64,000 nucleotides of DNA from Anthopleura xanthogrammica (lineage: Eukaryota > Cnidaria > Anthozoa > Actiniaria > Actiniidae): assembly GCA_964019055.1 (NCBI GenBank), contig OZ025214.1, positions 2,163,501 to 2,227,500 on the forward strand. The letters run 5' to 3'. Position 1 is the stretch's first letter. Each line of letters begins with the position of its first letter. Positions 23,978-34,791 of this stretch are shown one piece after another. A program made the position numbers and the translations under genes. Under the pieces are notes generated by a model that worked only from the letters and a program-made list of their open reading frames with translations, ran no database searches and had not been told where the DNA came from.

Positions 23978-26900
23978 TTATCTTCGAGCTATAGGTTGTG
24001 CAAGCTCTGCTATTCTATCAGGCATACGACCCTTCAGCGCAGCAGGACTGACTTTGAAAGCATCTGGATTAAACTGTACATGATCCATGGTTTCTCTAAT
24101 AATCGGTCTTGATAATGACTTTATTCTATCCGTTGCACTTGCGCGCAACACACTCCTAGGTAAAGGATCATCTAGCTCCTTACAAGGCTCGTATCCTTCA
24201 GCTGTCTGTTTGGCTTTGGCGAGTTCTTGAACTCTCGCAGAAGCAACAGTTCTCATCGCTGACGACGGAACAACCCATGTGGGTTCCCTGTGGAGTCCTT
24301 CTGAACGCGTCTTAGGGCGCGAAAGCATTTCTATACGAGGACTTGGAGATGCTTTTCTTGCAGCACTTGATATAGGCCAGATACAAGGTTTCTCGGGTTG
24401 ATAATGAGAGTGGGCTTTCTTGGGGTGCGCAAGGCTCATGGTGCGTTCTCGTTCTTCAGTGGCTTTGGCGCCTTCAGTTACATCCCATATGGGTGACGAT
24501 CGACCACAGCTAAATATATAGTTATCTCTGATAAGAAATGAGATAAGACACACATTAGATTAATCCAATACAAAGCTAAGTCCAATCACTCTTCCTCTAA
24601 TGACGTCATGATCGAAGGCTTTCGTCATTACTGTTTATCCCCATTGTCTTTTTCGCTGAAGGCGCGGACACACGGTGCAACGTGCGCAATATATATTGGA
24701 GCCAATGTTACTGAAGTAGGATCGTTTTCTACTTCATCAACATTGCGTGCAACAAATTGCGTCGTGTGGCATGGCTCGCCACATTGATTGCCTGCAACAC
24801 TGCGCGCAATGTTGCACCGTGTGTCCGTAGCTTTAGACCATTTCATGAAAAACAGCATTCCCAAAGGATTCATAACGTTAAATGACGCATGCACTAGAGA
24901 AGTAGTCCAATACAAATGCAATTGACTCTTATGATGTCATTATCCAAGGCTTTCTTATATCTCATCGCCCATTGTCTTTATTGCTTAGAGAACTTAAATA
25001 TAAGAAAGCTTTCCCAAAGAATTCATAAGGACAAAAGGTTATTATATGAAGGTTTTTTTTTTTAGATTTGCGCTCATAATGTCAACTGATTTGGGAAGGG
25101 AGTGGAAATCGGAAGCCCAGTACCCCGAGATCGGGAAACACTGAGCATCTAAGATTTGGAACCAACCATTGTTCCGGATGCTCTTATGTATTGCCTAGCC
25201 AGGTGGGACAAAGGCATGAGCACTATTTTCGTGGGCGTTACAAAATAACGCAATACGCAGGCGTTTCCATGTCTTCAAAGGAATTTGCAGATAGAAGACA
25301 CTGTCATGGGTTATAAGTCTTACCAACGTAGCAACAAAATCTCTCGATCTCAGCAATTATGAGAGTGTCATTCCGGCAATGCAGTCTTAATGATCCTAAG
25401 CTATCAAATGAGGGTCGTATTTAATCATTCTTAGAATGACTGCTATCGTATGAATGATTTTAATATATTCATTCATTATTGCCCAGCACTACTTGTTACA
25501 AATAATAGAGGTAAAAAAATGAATTGAAATACTAGACCAAGGCCTGTTTTTCCTAGTAAATTCCTTTGCCAAGAAGATTTAATATTAAAAATATTCGAGT
25601 GGATTAAACTGATAACATCTACAGTTTGTGTAATATTTCAATATTAAACAAACTGTGTTTCGTTGTGTAATGAGCCTAATGAATTAGGAACCAAATAACC
25701 AAAACTTGCTGGTCGTTCAAAAACTCTAATGCAACATTCACAGGTTATTTTACAGCAAGAATACCTTTTCTGGATAGAGATTTCTCTCATAGACATCGTA
25801 CAATAACAAAATGACATCGCATCTCTAAGGTTACAATATATAATCGTCACCTTATTTGCAGAATTATATAAAATGTGAATTGAAATTTAGACATATTTGA
25901 TTACCTACCAGTATCATAATAACATATCGAATATTTACTCGGTCAACCAGTTGTAAAATCTCCGTCTTTTTATTGCTCAAGCGACTACCACCACAACTGT
26001 AGTCTTACATCAACCGTACTTGAGGTCGTGACTGATTGATACATTCAGGTTGCTTAGCAACGCTAGTATGTTTGACCAAAGTCACGCACTTGTGTGACGT
26101 CTATGATTTGTCAAGTAGTGGCGTTAATGGTAGGATGACGAAATTTGTTTTTGTTGATTGTTATTTAAATTGCGAACCAGAAATCTATTGGACAATCCAA
26201 CAAAGCAAAAAGACAAAACCTATTGTTAAATGGTTGGCACATTAACATCATAATGGAAATGTTACGTCCATCTATACAACTCAGAACAAAGGACTCATTA
26301 CTAGTTCTACTCTATGGAAGTCATTCTGATTGATTTCTCTTTCTACTTCTTTCTTACTCGCAATTAGCACCTCATTAACGCCTAATGCAACCAAAAGAAG
26401 GCAAGGTTTTAGCTCTGCAGCTTCATTACTAGCATTTTGCATTTCCCTGATTTTCGCTTTCAAACACTACCACCAAAACCAACAACTATACTGCTGCAGC
26501 AACACTTCCAAAAATAAAATCAACAACAACGCAACAGCAACAATAATAAAACCCACAGGAAATGACTGCAACACCTCCGAAAAGTCAAAGATCGTGACAA
26601 AAATGATAACAAGTTTTTATAAGCCCAAACTATGGTTACAGCATGTATAGATATAGAACACGACTTTTCTTTACGTCTGCGTTTACCGTTTTGACCTTGA
26701 GCAATGCACTATTCAGCTAGTATCCACAGGAACAACAGGGCCATTTATGCAGGGTAAAATAAGACGCGCCTTTGGACATGAACTGATCCATTTATACGAG
26801 CGTGTCTTACATAAGGCGCGAAGATCGTGTATAAATGGTTTGCGTCTTATTACTCAGCTACGCCTCGTGGGTACGTAACATTTTGACCAACTTTTGACGT

Positions 26901-29888
26901 CATATCGTGGTAAATAAGAAGACATACCACGCAAAACTATCGGAAATTTGTTAAGTAACCTAAAATGCACGTCTTATTCAAGAATAAGACATGAACGCGA
27001 ATTTGTACCGTTTACATGGTCAGTTATATGGTCACGTAAGACGGGTCTTATTTTCCCCCGTATGAATGGCCCAAATGAGGCAACATTGCCGGGAAATGTC
27101 ACACTTTTTAAAGCAGATTAATTGTAGAAGTTGTGTTGCGCAGAAGATGCTTTCCTTACCTCTGCTTGTATTCGTCAAATGCCTGCACCGTTGATTTGGG
27201 TTTTGCTAGTTCAATGACTCTTGCACTTGCTTCACGTCTCATGGCCAGCGGACTTACTTCCAGAATGACGGAAGAGCGGCCACAACTGTACTGGAACGCA
27301 TCCCTGTGAAACAAAACCATGTGTCAGTCTGGTCAATCAAATGTTTTACTGGCGACTGCATGCCCAATTTTAATAGAGCTGTTTTCGTATTACTATGAAA
27401 ACCTTACGGCACGGACCGCGCCTTGCCGTGACTGTGTCAGTGTCGTGCTGTGCCGTGTATGAAAACATTCTGAATTCCGTGCCGTGTCCGCGCCGTAACC
27501 GTGCCGTGTGCCGTGACTTTTCACACTTATGCGAAATCTGCTCTATCCCGATGCTGAAGATGTAAAGTAGGTTAGTTATAAAGAAATTTCTTGGTGAAAA
27601 AATGCTGGTAAGAATAGCGTGCGTGCCTAACTCCCACTCGTTTCAGTCAAGTGCTAGATCCCATTGTTACATGCATTTCCCGTGCATTTAATTGCGAACG
27701 CATTCGATCAGTTCATTATACAGACAGTATCTTTCTTACCTGCCGCACATCTCTGGGTGATCTTTTCTAAAATCCTTCTTAGAGATGGCAAGTTGCTCGA
27801 GTCTTGGTGCCCCTTTGAACTTCGTTGCAGATTTGGACAAAGGAAAAATCATGGTTTGATCACCCCATCGGACTGGCCTGATGAACAGAAAAAAGCAAAC
27901 ATATACAGTTCAAGAATATGAAAAAGGATTAGATTGTCTTTTTTTTTGTCTTTTTTTGGAAGGTCTTGATTCGTTTAAATCTGGCGCGATAATTCTTCTT
28001 TTTTTTTCAATTCGAAAAGCGTTTTTTTTTTAATTCTATCAGATTAAGGTAAAAGTCGTATATTTTGATCTTAACTCATATAAAGGTTTTAGATAAAAGA
28101 GATGTCTTATGATTAATATCTGGATAGTAATTAATGATAATCAGTTTGCATGAAGTGTACCGCGCACGCAACCGAACAAAATGCCTCTCCTGACCATTTC
28201 TATTCTTTTCGGTTCATTTTTGTAATTTTGTTTGTTTGCTTGTTTAGTTTGTTTGATCCCCAAGTATCTTAACCAGTCAAGAAAAAAAAGGATGAATTTA
28301 AATTTTACTTGGACGAGCATGTTAACAACAAAGTAACGTTTCCTAAATAAAAAATATCTCCCACACGGGTGGGAATTACCAGAGGGGTTTATAATTGAAT
28401 AAAAAGCCGGCAAAATCTAACACAAAGCGGATTCAAGATTTAGTGCTATTTGTAAAGAAATAATCGGCTAATCGACTTCGACGAAGATTTTAAGGTAAAA
28501 TCTTTACATTTTTTCATATAATTCCTAATCCTAAAACTTTATCTGAAAGATCGCGGAAATACGGATATCGTAAGTGATAATCTGCTCAGTAAAAGCAATT
28601 TGTAAGTGATCTTAATGAAAGGGCGTATTTGACGGAGCACCCTCCCCACAGCAAGTAGTTTCACTATTCGTAACGTGCACATATTTTAGGGGAGGGGAGG
28701 GAGGAGTGATTTGTTGAGGTTGATAGAGAGGAAGCCCCTCTCATCAGAAAGCCTGGATCCGCTTCTGTTCAGTAAAGTAATCGTGGCCTTAAGATATCAG
28801 ATTCTCAAAGAACTCGGGGTGATTGACATAATATATGAAATCACCTGCCATGAGCACTTTATCTTAAAAAAAATATAATTTACTACCAATATACTCTTGA
28901 ATAAAGAATGCGTCAATAAATAATGTTAAATTGCGATGTCTTTTTCCTAAACAGACTGATAAGATTCACTTCCTTTTTGAAAAAATAAGAATGATGGAAT
29001 TAAAAACCGAATTTTAATATCGTCTTGGCTCTTCTTTTCGATGATAAAGATCGTGAAAGTGTTTATTGTGCACAGAGTAAGGAAACCGGAGATTTTCTAG
29101 ACAGTCTTTGAAAAAATGGAAAGATAAAAACGATTGTGAGAGAAAAGTGCCTCCCAGAGGAACGCCGATGCCGCGATAATTGTTCTATGTTTCCTGCAAA
29201 AAGACCGCCAAGAGTTACGAGAGTTGTCCAAAAGGATTTTAAATGTTTGTTTTACGATTAAGTGTTGGTTTGTGTGAGGATTATCTAACAGATAGAAAAG
29301 AAACCCCAGTGTGTCAGTTTTATTGTCATAAAAAAATTAGTTTCAGCGCGCGCTAAATATTTTATCGAAGTCTAGAAAAATATAAAAAAATGCCAGTGAA
29401 TTTTGATAGCAAAGATAAAAACCTTTCCATTCTTATAAACATTGGCTTTATGAAGTAACTATGTTGGACATTAATAATTGATTGATTAAGACACCTAAAT
29501 TAACAAACTCCTACCAAAAACTCGTTCCCCAAACGGCTTTTGACTCCTTTGGTCTTGCTAGCTTTATCAATCTTGGCCTGCAGTAAAGACGAGATCACTT
29601 ATTAGAGAACAAACATCCTTAAACATATGGCAAATATGAGACATGGTTGGTTTGTAGAAGTATTTTCTAAGAGTAAACAGAGAATTGATGATGGAAACAA
29701 ATCAACTTACATGCCATGGTCGCGGTAGGCTTCTTCGAAGCTGGGCATAGAATGATTCACTCGCACTACTGAGGAAGAAAAAACCAAGTTAGTGAAATCT
29801 TAGCCTTAAATCTTCAAGTAAACAGCTTTAAATTTTATGCCTAGTGTGTTTGTTGAACATGGCAGCTCTTACCCTCGACTTCTGCCAT
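23978..29888 (-). CDS. SPMAP2: Sperm microtubule-associated protein 2 (THEG) family
   Basis: Family of sperm/axoneme proteins built from short THEG repeats, each around an R(L/I)xxL(A/S)xPK core. Six exons join in frame: 29888-29873, 29768-29711, 29577-29515, 27877-27740, 27303-27160 and 24527-23978, giving 322 residues. Human THEG has 379. Visible repeats include MPRLIKLARPKESKAVWG, APRLEQLAISKKDF, SARVIELAKPKST, TMSLAHPKKA, SPRIEMLSRPKTRS, SARVQELAKAKQT, TDRIKSLSRPI and PDRIAELAQPIARR at the C-terminus. They alternate with short linkers such as TSFWPVRWGDQT. All splice sites are GT/AG. The five-codon first exon (MAEVE) is weakly supported: other phase-1 donors upstream (31827, 32183) could also join exon 2, so the N-terminus is uncertain. 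Orthology within the SPMAP2/SPMAP2L family is not resolved. Confidence 0.88.
24657..24838. mobile_element. MITE, GTGCAACATTGCGCGC family, copy 2
   Basis: GCGGACACACGGTGCAACGT at the left and AATGTTGCACCGTGTGTCCG at the right are terminal inverted repeats. It lies in the last SPMAP2 intron. Confidence 0.8.
26748..27073. mobile_element. MITE with GGGCCATTTAT termini
   Basis: Left end GGGCCATTTATGCAGGG..AAAATAAGACG, right end CGGGTCTTATTTTCCCCCG followed by TGAATGGCCC. The interior has several TAAGACG/CGTCTTA copies. SPMAP2 intron. Confidence 0.65.
27400..27548. mobile_element. MITE-like element, CGGCACGG family, copy 2
   Basis: CTTACGGCACGGACCGCGCC, GTGTATGAAAACATTC and CGTGCCGTGTCCGCGCCG match the copy at 3700 in opposite orientation. 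It lies in an SPMAP2 intron. Confidence 0.7.
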
Positions 29889-31826
29889 GCTTTGTATCTA
29901 GTTAAGTTACAGCCGGTAACAAGAAAATAAACACGATCAATGACTTGAGCTCTAACTCAATAAAACACTAGCAAAAAACATCAAAGTATTTACAAAGATA
30001 GACCCAAAAACGTGGAGAATATCTTATTAGAGGAGGAGAAAAAATGAAGGCACTTGGAAGATAGATGTCTAAGAAGTATAAGATTCTGGTAGAAGTAACT
30101 CTAAGCGTTTCTATAGCAACTAATTGGCGTGTGGTTGTGGTTACAGCCTGGTGTTATCGTGTCCAGATTACTGGCATCTGATTGGCTGTTTATGTGTCTT
30201 TGTTGAGGTTTCGTTTCCAGTCTATTGTGTTGTTTTTCTATAGATCTATTGTCCTGTGAGACTTAAGACTTATCTAACAAGCCCCCAGGTTTTTTTGGCT
30301 TTGTTTCTTTAGAAGTGAGATAAGATAATTGTTTACGAACCAATTCATTCTTTTAATAGTAGTACTCAAACTCAAGTTGCCCATCCATGAATTTTTTCTT
30401 CCATGCCAAACAAGTTGAAACAAGTTTTTCTCCAGTTTAACCCGTGACTCATATTGCCCAGCCATGAATTTTAATTTTTCTACGCAAAACATTTAACCTA
30501 GGACTGTTTTAAAACGAGAAATGTAGAATTTATGAACTGCAGAAAATTCCAAAAAAACTAAGTCGAAGCATGAGTGTGAAATTCGGCAAATGAATCGCAA
30601 AATGGCTTCCGATTCCAGCGCTTTGATTGGATGATTTCTCTCGCTTGTGATTGGCTCAAAGTCATTTATTTTACCATTACATACTGATGCCGGATCTTGA
30701 TGAACCCTCCCCCTCAACGTACCCCAGCTTTCGTGGCATACGCTCAGAACTACGCATGCACTAGATTAAGTCATGAGTTGTTTCTCAAATAAACATGCTG
30801 AAGTAGCCAGTTACTTAAAGGTTGTATGAAGAAAATCAACAAATTTATTGAATCCTGCAACAACCTTTTGGCACGGCTATCAAATTACGAGCTTGAACAT
30901 TCTTTCTGAAACGTTCAGCCTTCGTAAGCTCAATGAATGACAATGTAATAAATGAGATGTTCGCATTATTTCAACCATTCAAATCGCTCAAAATTAACAC
31001 CTTGATTTCAAAATAAAAACATCGATCGATGATAAAAATTAGCCATCGTGCGAAGTGCAACAGTTTTCTTATTGACAAAGTATGACAAGATTGCCGCGAT
31101 AGATACAAAATTCCATAGGTATTATAAAGTGCGATGGAGTTTTTACAAAGTGTGACAGATAATACAAAATGCGGCAATTATTGAAGTACTATGAAAGTAC
31201 AGCCATTATATGAAAAGAATATGTTAATTTTGTCCTTTACAAGTCATTAACACCTCCAAGAATGTACTGAATACAGTGATCGCCTCTAAGTACCTCTACC
31301 AAACTTTGAAAGAACATACTGAATATACTCAAAACGAAAGACAGAATTTTCTTTTTTTATCTTTGGAAAACCATAATCCTTATTTTTCTCAGTAAGCATG
31401 TACTTTTGTTCAGCAAGGAACAATGGCTAAGAGCTAGAAAGATTTAATTTTTTTTTTTTATACATTGATGTATAAGAATATCCAGATTCAATATTATAGC
31501 TGATTCAGTGAGGCTGAAAATCGTATATCAAAACTTGCAATATTCTATCTAAATATGGTCAATATATAGCAGGGTAGCTGAGTGGATCAGGGTAAAAAGA
31601 GTGAAAAAGGATCACAGACTGTACCCCTTCGATGCAGCTAAAATAAGTGTGAAAATGTCTCTAGGACTCTCCAAGGCTTTCAAAACTAGCTCGATCAAAG
31701 AATTATAATTCTAGTTAGTATTATCTCAACTGATTTAGGCTGCAACTATGAATTGAAAAGTTAAATTCCCAGAAAACTGTCGACCGTTAATTATCCAACT
31801 TAGTTATTATTGTCAACATTTCTTAC
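29889..31826. other. Upstream region of SPMAP2, no gene recognised
   Basis: AT-rich sequence with only short reading frames. Around 30375-30480 a CATATTGCCCAGCCATGAAT-like segment is tandemly duplicated. If the upstream minus-strand exons belong to SPMAP2, this is an intron. Confidence 0.5.
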
Positions 31827-31869
31827 CATTTGTGCTGTTCCTTTTTATCGGAGGTAGATGTCTGGACAT
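31827..31869 (-). CDS. Putative short coding exon (alternative first exon?)
   Basis: ATG-initiated 14 codons (MSRHLPPIKRNSTN plus one base) end at a strong GTAAGAA donor in phase 1. That phase is compatible with SPMAP2 exon 2 at 29768. A TATATAAAA sequence lies on the minus strand about 20 bp upstream of the ATG, too close for a normal leader. Alternatively this is an internal exon of the upstream gene, entered at a weak AAAAAG acceptor. Predicted only from splice signals. Confidence 0.35.
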
Positions 31870-32182
31870 GATTTCGAATGACACTTTTTATATAAACAAG
31901 ACTGAAACAGGCAGTATTGAAACGTTGCTAGGCTAGGTTAAGTGCAGGCGGCCATAGTCACTGAGCATGCGCATTAGTGTCATGCAAAAATGGGGAAAAA
32001 TTAAGTCATATTTTTGTATGGTTTTGTAATAGCTTCAAACTGCTAAGATTAGTCTTATAATAAATTCATTCGTTAACTATCTCCCTACTACGCATGTTCA
32101 ACAAACGACACCAAGTCTCGATGTTATGTATGATACGCATGCGCATGTATTGATGACTGCTGGCAGTATACAGTAGACTCAC

Positions 32183-34165
32183 CTTTCTTGTACATCCATT
32201 CTCTTTTCCCTTTTCTTTTCCGGGCAAGGTTAGCGATCTTGACTGCATTTCGTAACGCTGTTACAAAGAGAAAAATCAAAAGCATGTAAAATTCCTAAAA
32301 ATTGAATGAATTCAAACCATCTTGGCATATGACCCAGGTTTCTTCCCCTTCCAGCCAGTTATCAGATTTTGCCCTAAACGTACGGTAATACTGACGAGCA
32401 ACAAAATCGTGCAACTTGTCGCGCAACATTGTTGCGTTGCAAGTTGCAGAGTGAATGTTGCTCATATTACCACCCCGTACGACAACAAAATTTTGGTTGC
32501 ACGACTTATTGGAGAATTAGAAACTCTTTTCTACTCTCTGCAACAGAGAAAATTGTTGCGCACGGGGTGGTAATACGAGCAATATTCCACTGCAGCTTGC
32601 AACGCAACAATGCCGGTTGCGCGACAAGTTGCATAATTTGTTGCTCATATTACCGCAACTTAAGAGCTACCTGCCTTTTATCCTCACTTGTTGAGTTGTC
32701 AATCTAAGTGAACTCCCCGTCCTCCCTTCCCTACCCCCATGCAACCCTTCTCCATGGTTACGACATACCATTCATCCTTGCTTCTACAGATGGAGACAAT
32801 GACGTGTAATAAGGTGACGACTTCCGGCGGGGAGGGTTTGGCGGAGCCCCTATTAAAGGAGGTAGTTTAACTCCCTTTGGGCTTGAAGGCTTCTTTATTT
32901 CCTCTCTTGCTTCCTGTCTTGGTTCCTCCTTGTTTTCCTTTTTTATTTCTTCCTTTCTTTCTTCCCTCTTTTCTTCCTTTTTTTCTTGTATTTCGGGTGG
33001 TTTTTTCTTGGGTTTAGGTTTGGTTTTAGGTTTGGGTTTATTTGCTTGTTTCTTTAAGGTTGGTTTGGGGGGTACTGGTGGTTTTGGGGGTAGTTCCTTC
33101 ACTTGTGGTCCAACTGCAGTACTTTCTCCATCTTGAAATAAAAAGAAATAGAATTATTGGAATGAAACATTTTTTCAGTATTTAACGTCCAAAATGTCAG
33201 TCAGTTACAAACGTTTTTACACAGTATTTAAGTTTCCTTCTCATTCACTTGTTGTATATATATTTAACACACAAACGCACTCCCACCAAGTAACCACTAA
33301 TCATTATCAAAGAAAATTCACTGGCGATTTATCCTGAGAAGAGTCAGTACGCCAGAGTTTATCAAAAATGCATGAAGTGAACTTTAATTGCGCCTTGATC
33401 AATCACGGAGCACTAACAATTAATTCTAATTCAAGGCGGCAGATACCGATCGAATTACAGAACAAATGAGTTTATTTTTAGAAATTACTGTAAATCTAAG
33501 TGGATGTTGCTGGCGGCAGGTGTATGTTTCTATGGTAACTGAGTGTAACATTGAATTGTCTCAGTGAATATTCTTTCAAGGGAATTTGTATAGACTGTCT
33601 TGTCCTAGATTCTTGATATCTCTCTCTTCCTCCCTTTTTTCTTTTCTTCTCTCCCTCTATCTCCCTCTCTCTTTTTCTCTCTCATTCTTTACTTCAACAG
33701 CACATCATTCAAATCACTTTGTACTATCCCACAAAATACCACGAAAAACAAAGCTAATACTGATAAGAAAATCAAAACTTTTAGGGAAACTCAGTCATAT
33801 ATACTACGTATAGCACTGAAAATTAAAAAAAATTAAAAATGGTCGGTGAATAAAAATAGATTCAATTTAACGACTGAAGAACATCATTTCAAATTAAAAA
33901 CTATATATTTGACTTTCTAGTTGATTTTTGATTAGATTTACAAAGGTATTGAATAAAGGTATTTGATTTCAATCAACAAAAATAACAGTCTTGGTTGGTC
34001 GACTTTTAAAACTTTGAGATTTTTTAAAACTACAAGACTCATAAAAATGCATTTTAAAAGTCTTAGATCCTCAAAAAATAATTTCATTCGGTAAATTGTA
34101 TCTCCATGCATACCTTCGATATCTTCGACAGATAAATCTTCAGTGACTGCTCTTCCGGTCGCCAT
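32183..34165 (-). CDS. Uncharacterised Pro/Lys/Glu-rich protein, incomplete model
   Basis: Three exons join in frame: 34165-34114, 33131-32769 and 32257-32183. The product begins MATGRAVTEDLSVEDIED, continues through a low-complexity PPKPPVPPKP segment and alternating Lys/Pro and Lys/Glu runs, then a more ordinary stretch (KGVKLPPLIGAPPNPPRRKS, SLSPSVEARMNG) and a basic tail (ALRNAVKIANLARKRKG, REWMYKK). The ATG sits in AATATGGCGAC, a YY1-type start context. The exon at 32183 ends at a GTGAGTC donor in phase 1 and I could not find a convincing terminal exon, so the 3' end is missing. It may continue into 31827 or into SPMAP2 exon 2, or be the 3' half of the gene at 34792-37662. I do not recognise the family. 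Confidence 0.55.
32380..32665. mobile_element. MITE, CGCGCAACATTGTTGCG family, copy 1
   Basis: Long imperfect palindrome: GAGCAACAAAATCGTGCAAC at the left, GTTGCATAATTTGTTGCTC at the right, with TTGCGTTGCAAGTTGCAGAG/TGCAGCTTGCAACGCAACAA inside. A second copy is at 43862-44130. Confidence 0.8.
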
Positions 34166-34791
34166 ATTATCTTCAGTATTTTTTAAGTTAGACTTAAATT
34201 GTTCTCAATACGAAGACCCGTTATGTCCCAATGGCGACCTGTCCCAACTCTCCGGCCCCGGGACTATCTTCCGATATTCATATTTAAAGTAGGTGATTTT
34301 TATCATATTTTAAAGCAAAACAATCCATTCTCTTGGTAACAAACCCATTACAATCACGTTGTTAATAACATATGCCTTAATAATTTATGATATAGTTAAA
34401 TAAGGTTAATGGCTTCTATAATGAACGTATTGTAAATATTTACTTCAACTCCTGGTAGTATTAATATGATTACAACGCAGCTGAATCCACACCGCTCTTA
34501 TACAGCTATCTCAAAAAAGGTTGGTAAAGCGGGTTATGTTGTTTGTTGCATGTTGTATACCAAGCCCAAACTGATGTAGTATGGGTGATGTGAATTCAAG
34601 CAGTGTAAGGTCGCAACAACTAAAACCGAAAACCTTCCCCAACCTTTTTTGAAATAACTGTAGCATATAATAAATATATTTCTATCTCTACGTGGCTACT
34701 ACTGAAGCCAACGCAAACATTTTAAAATTTCAAACGCCTATTGAAAAATTATGTTTCTTCTTACTTGTTTTCATTCCATACTGCAACTCAC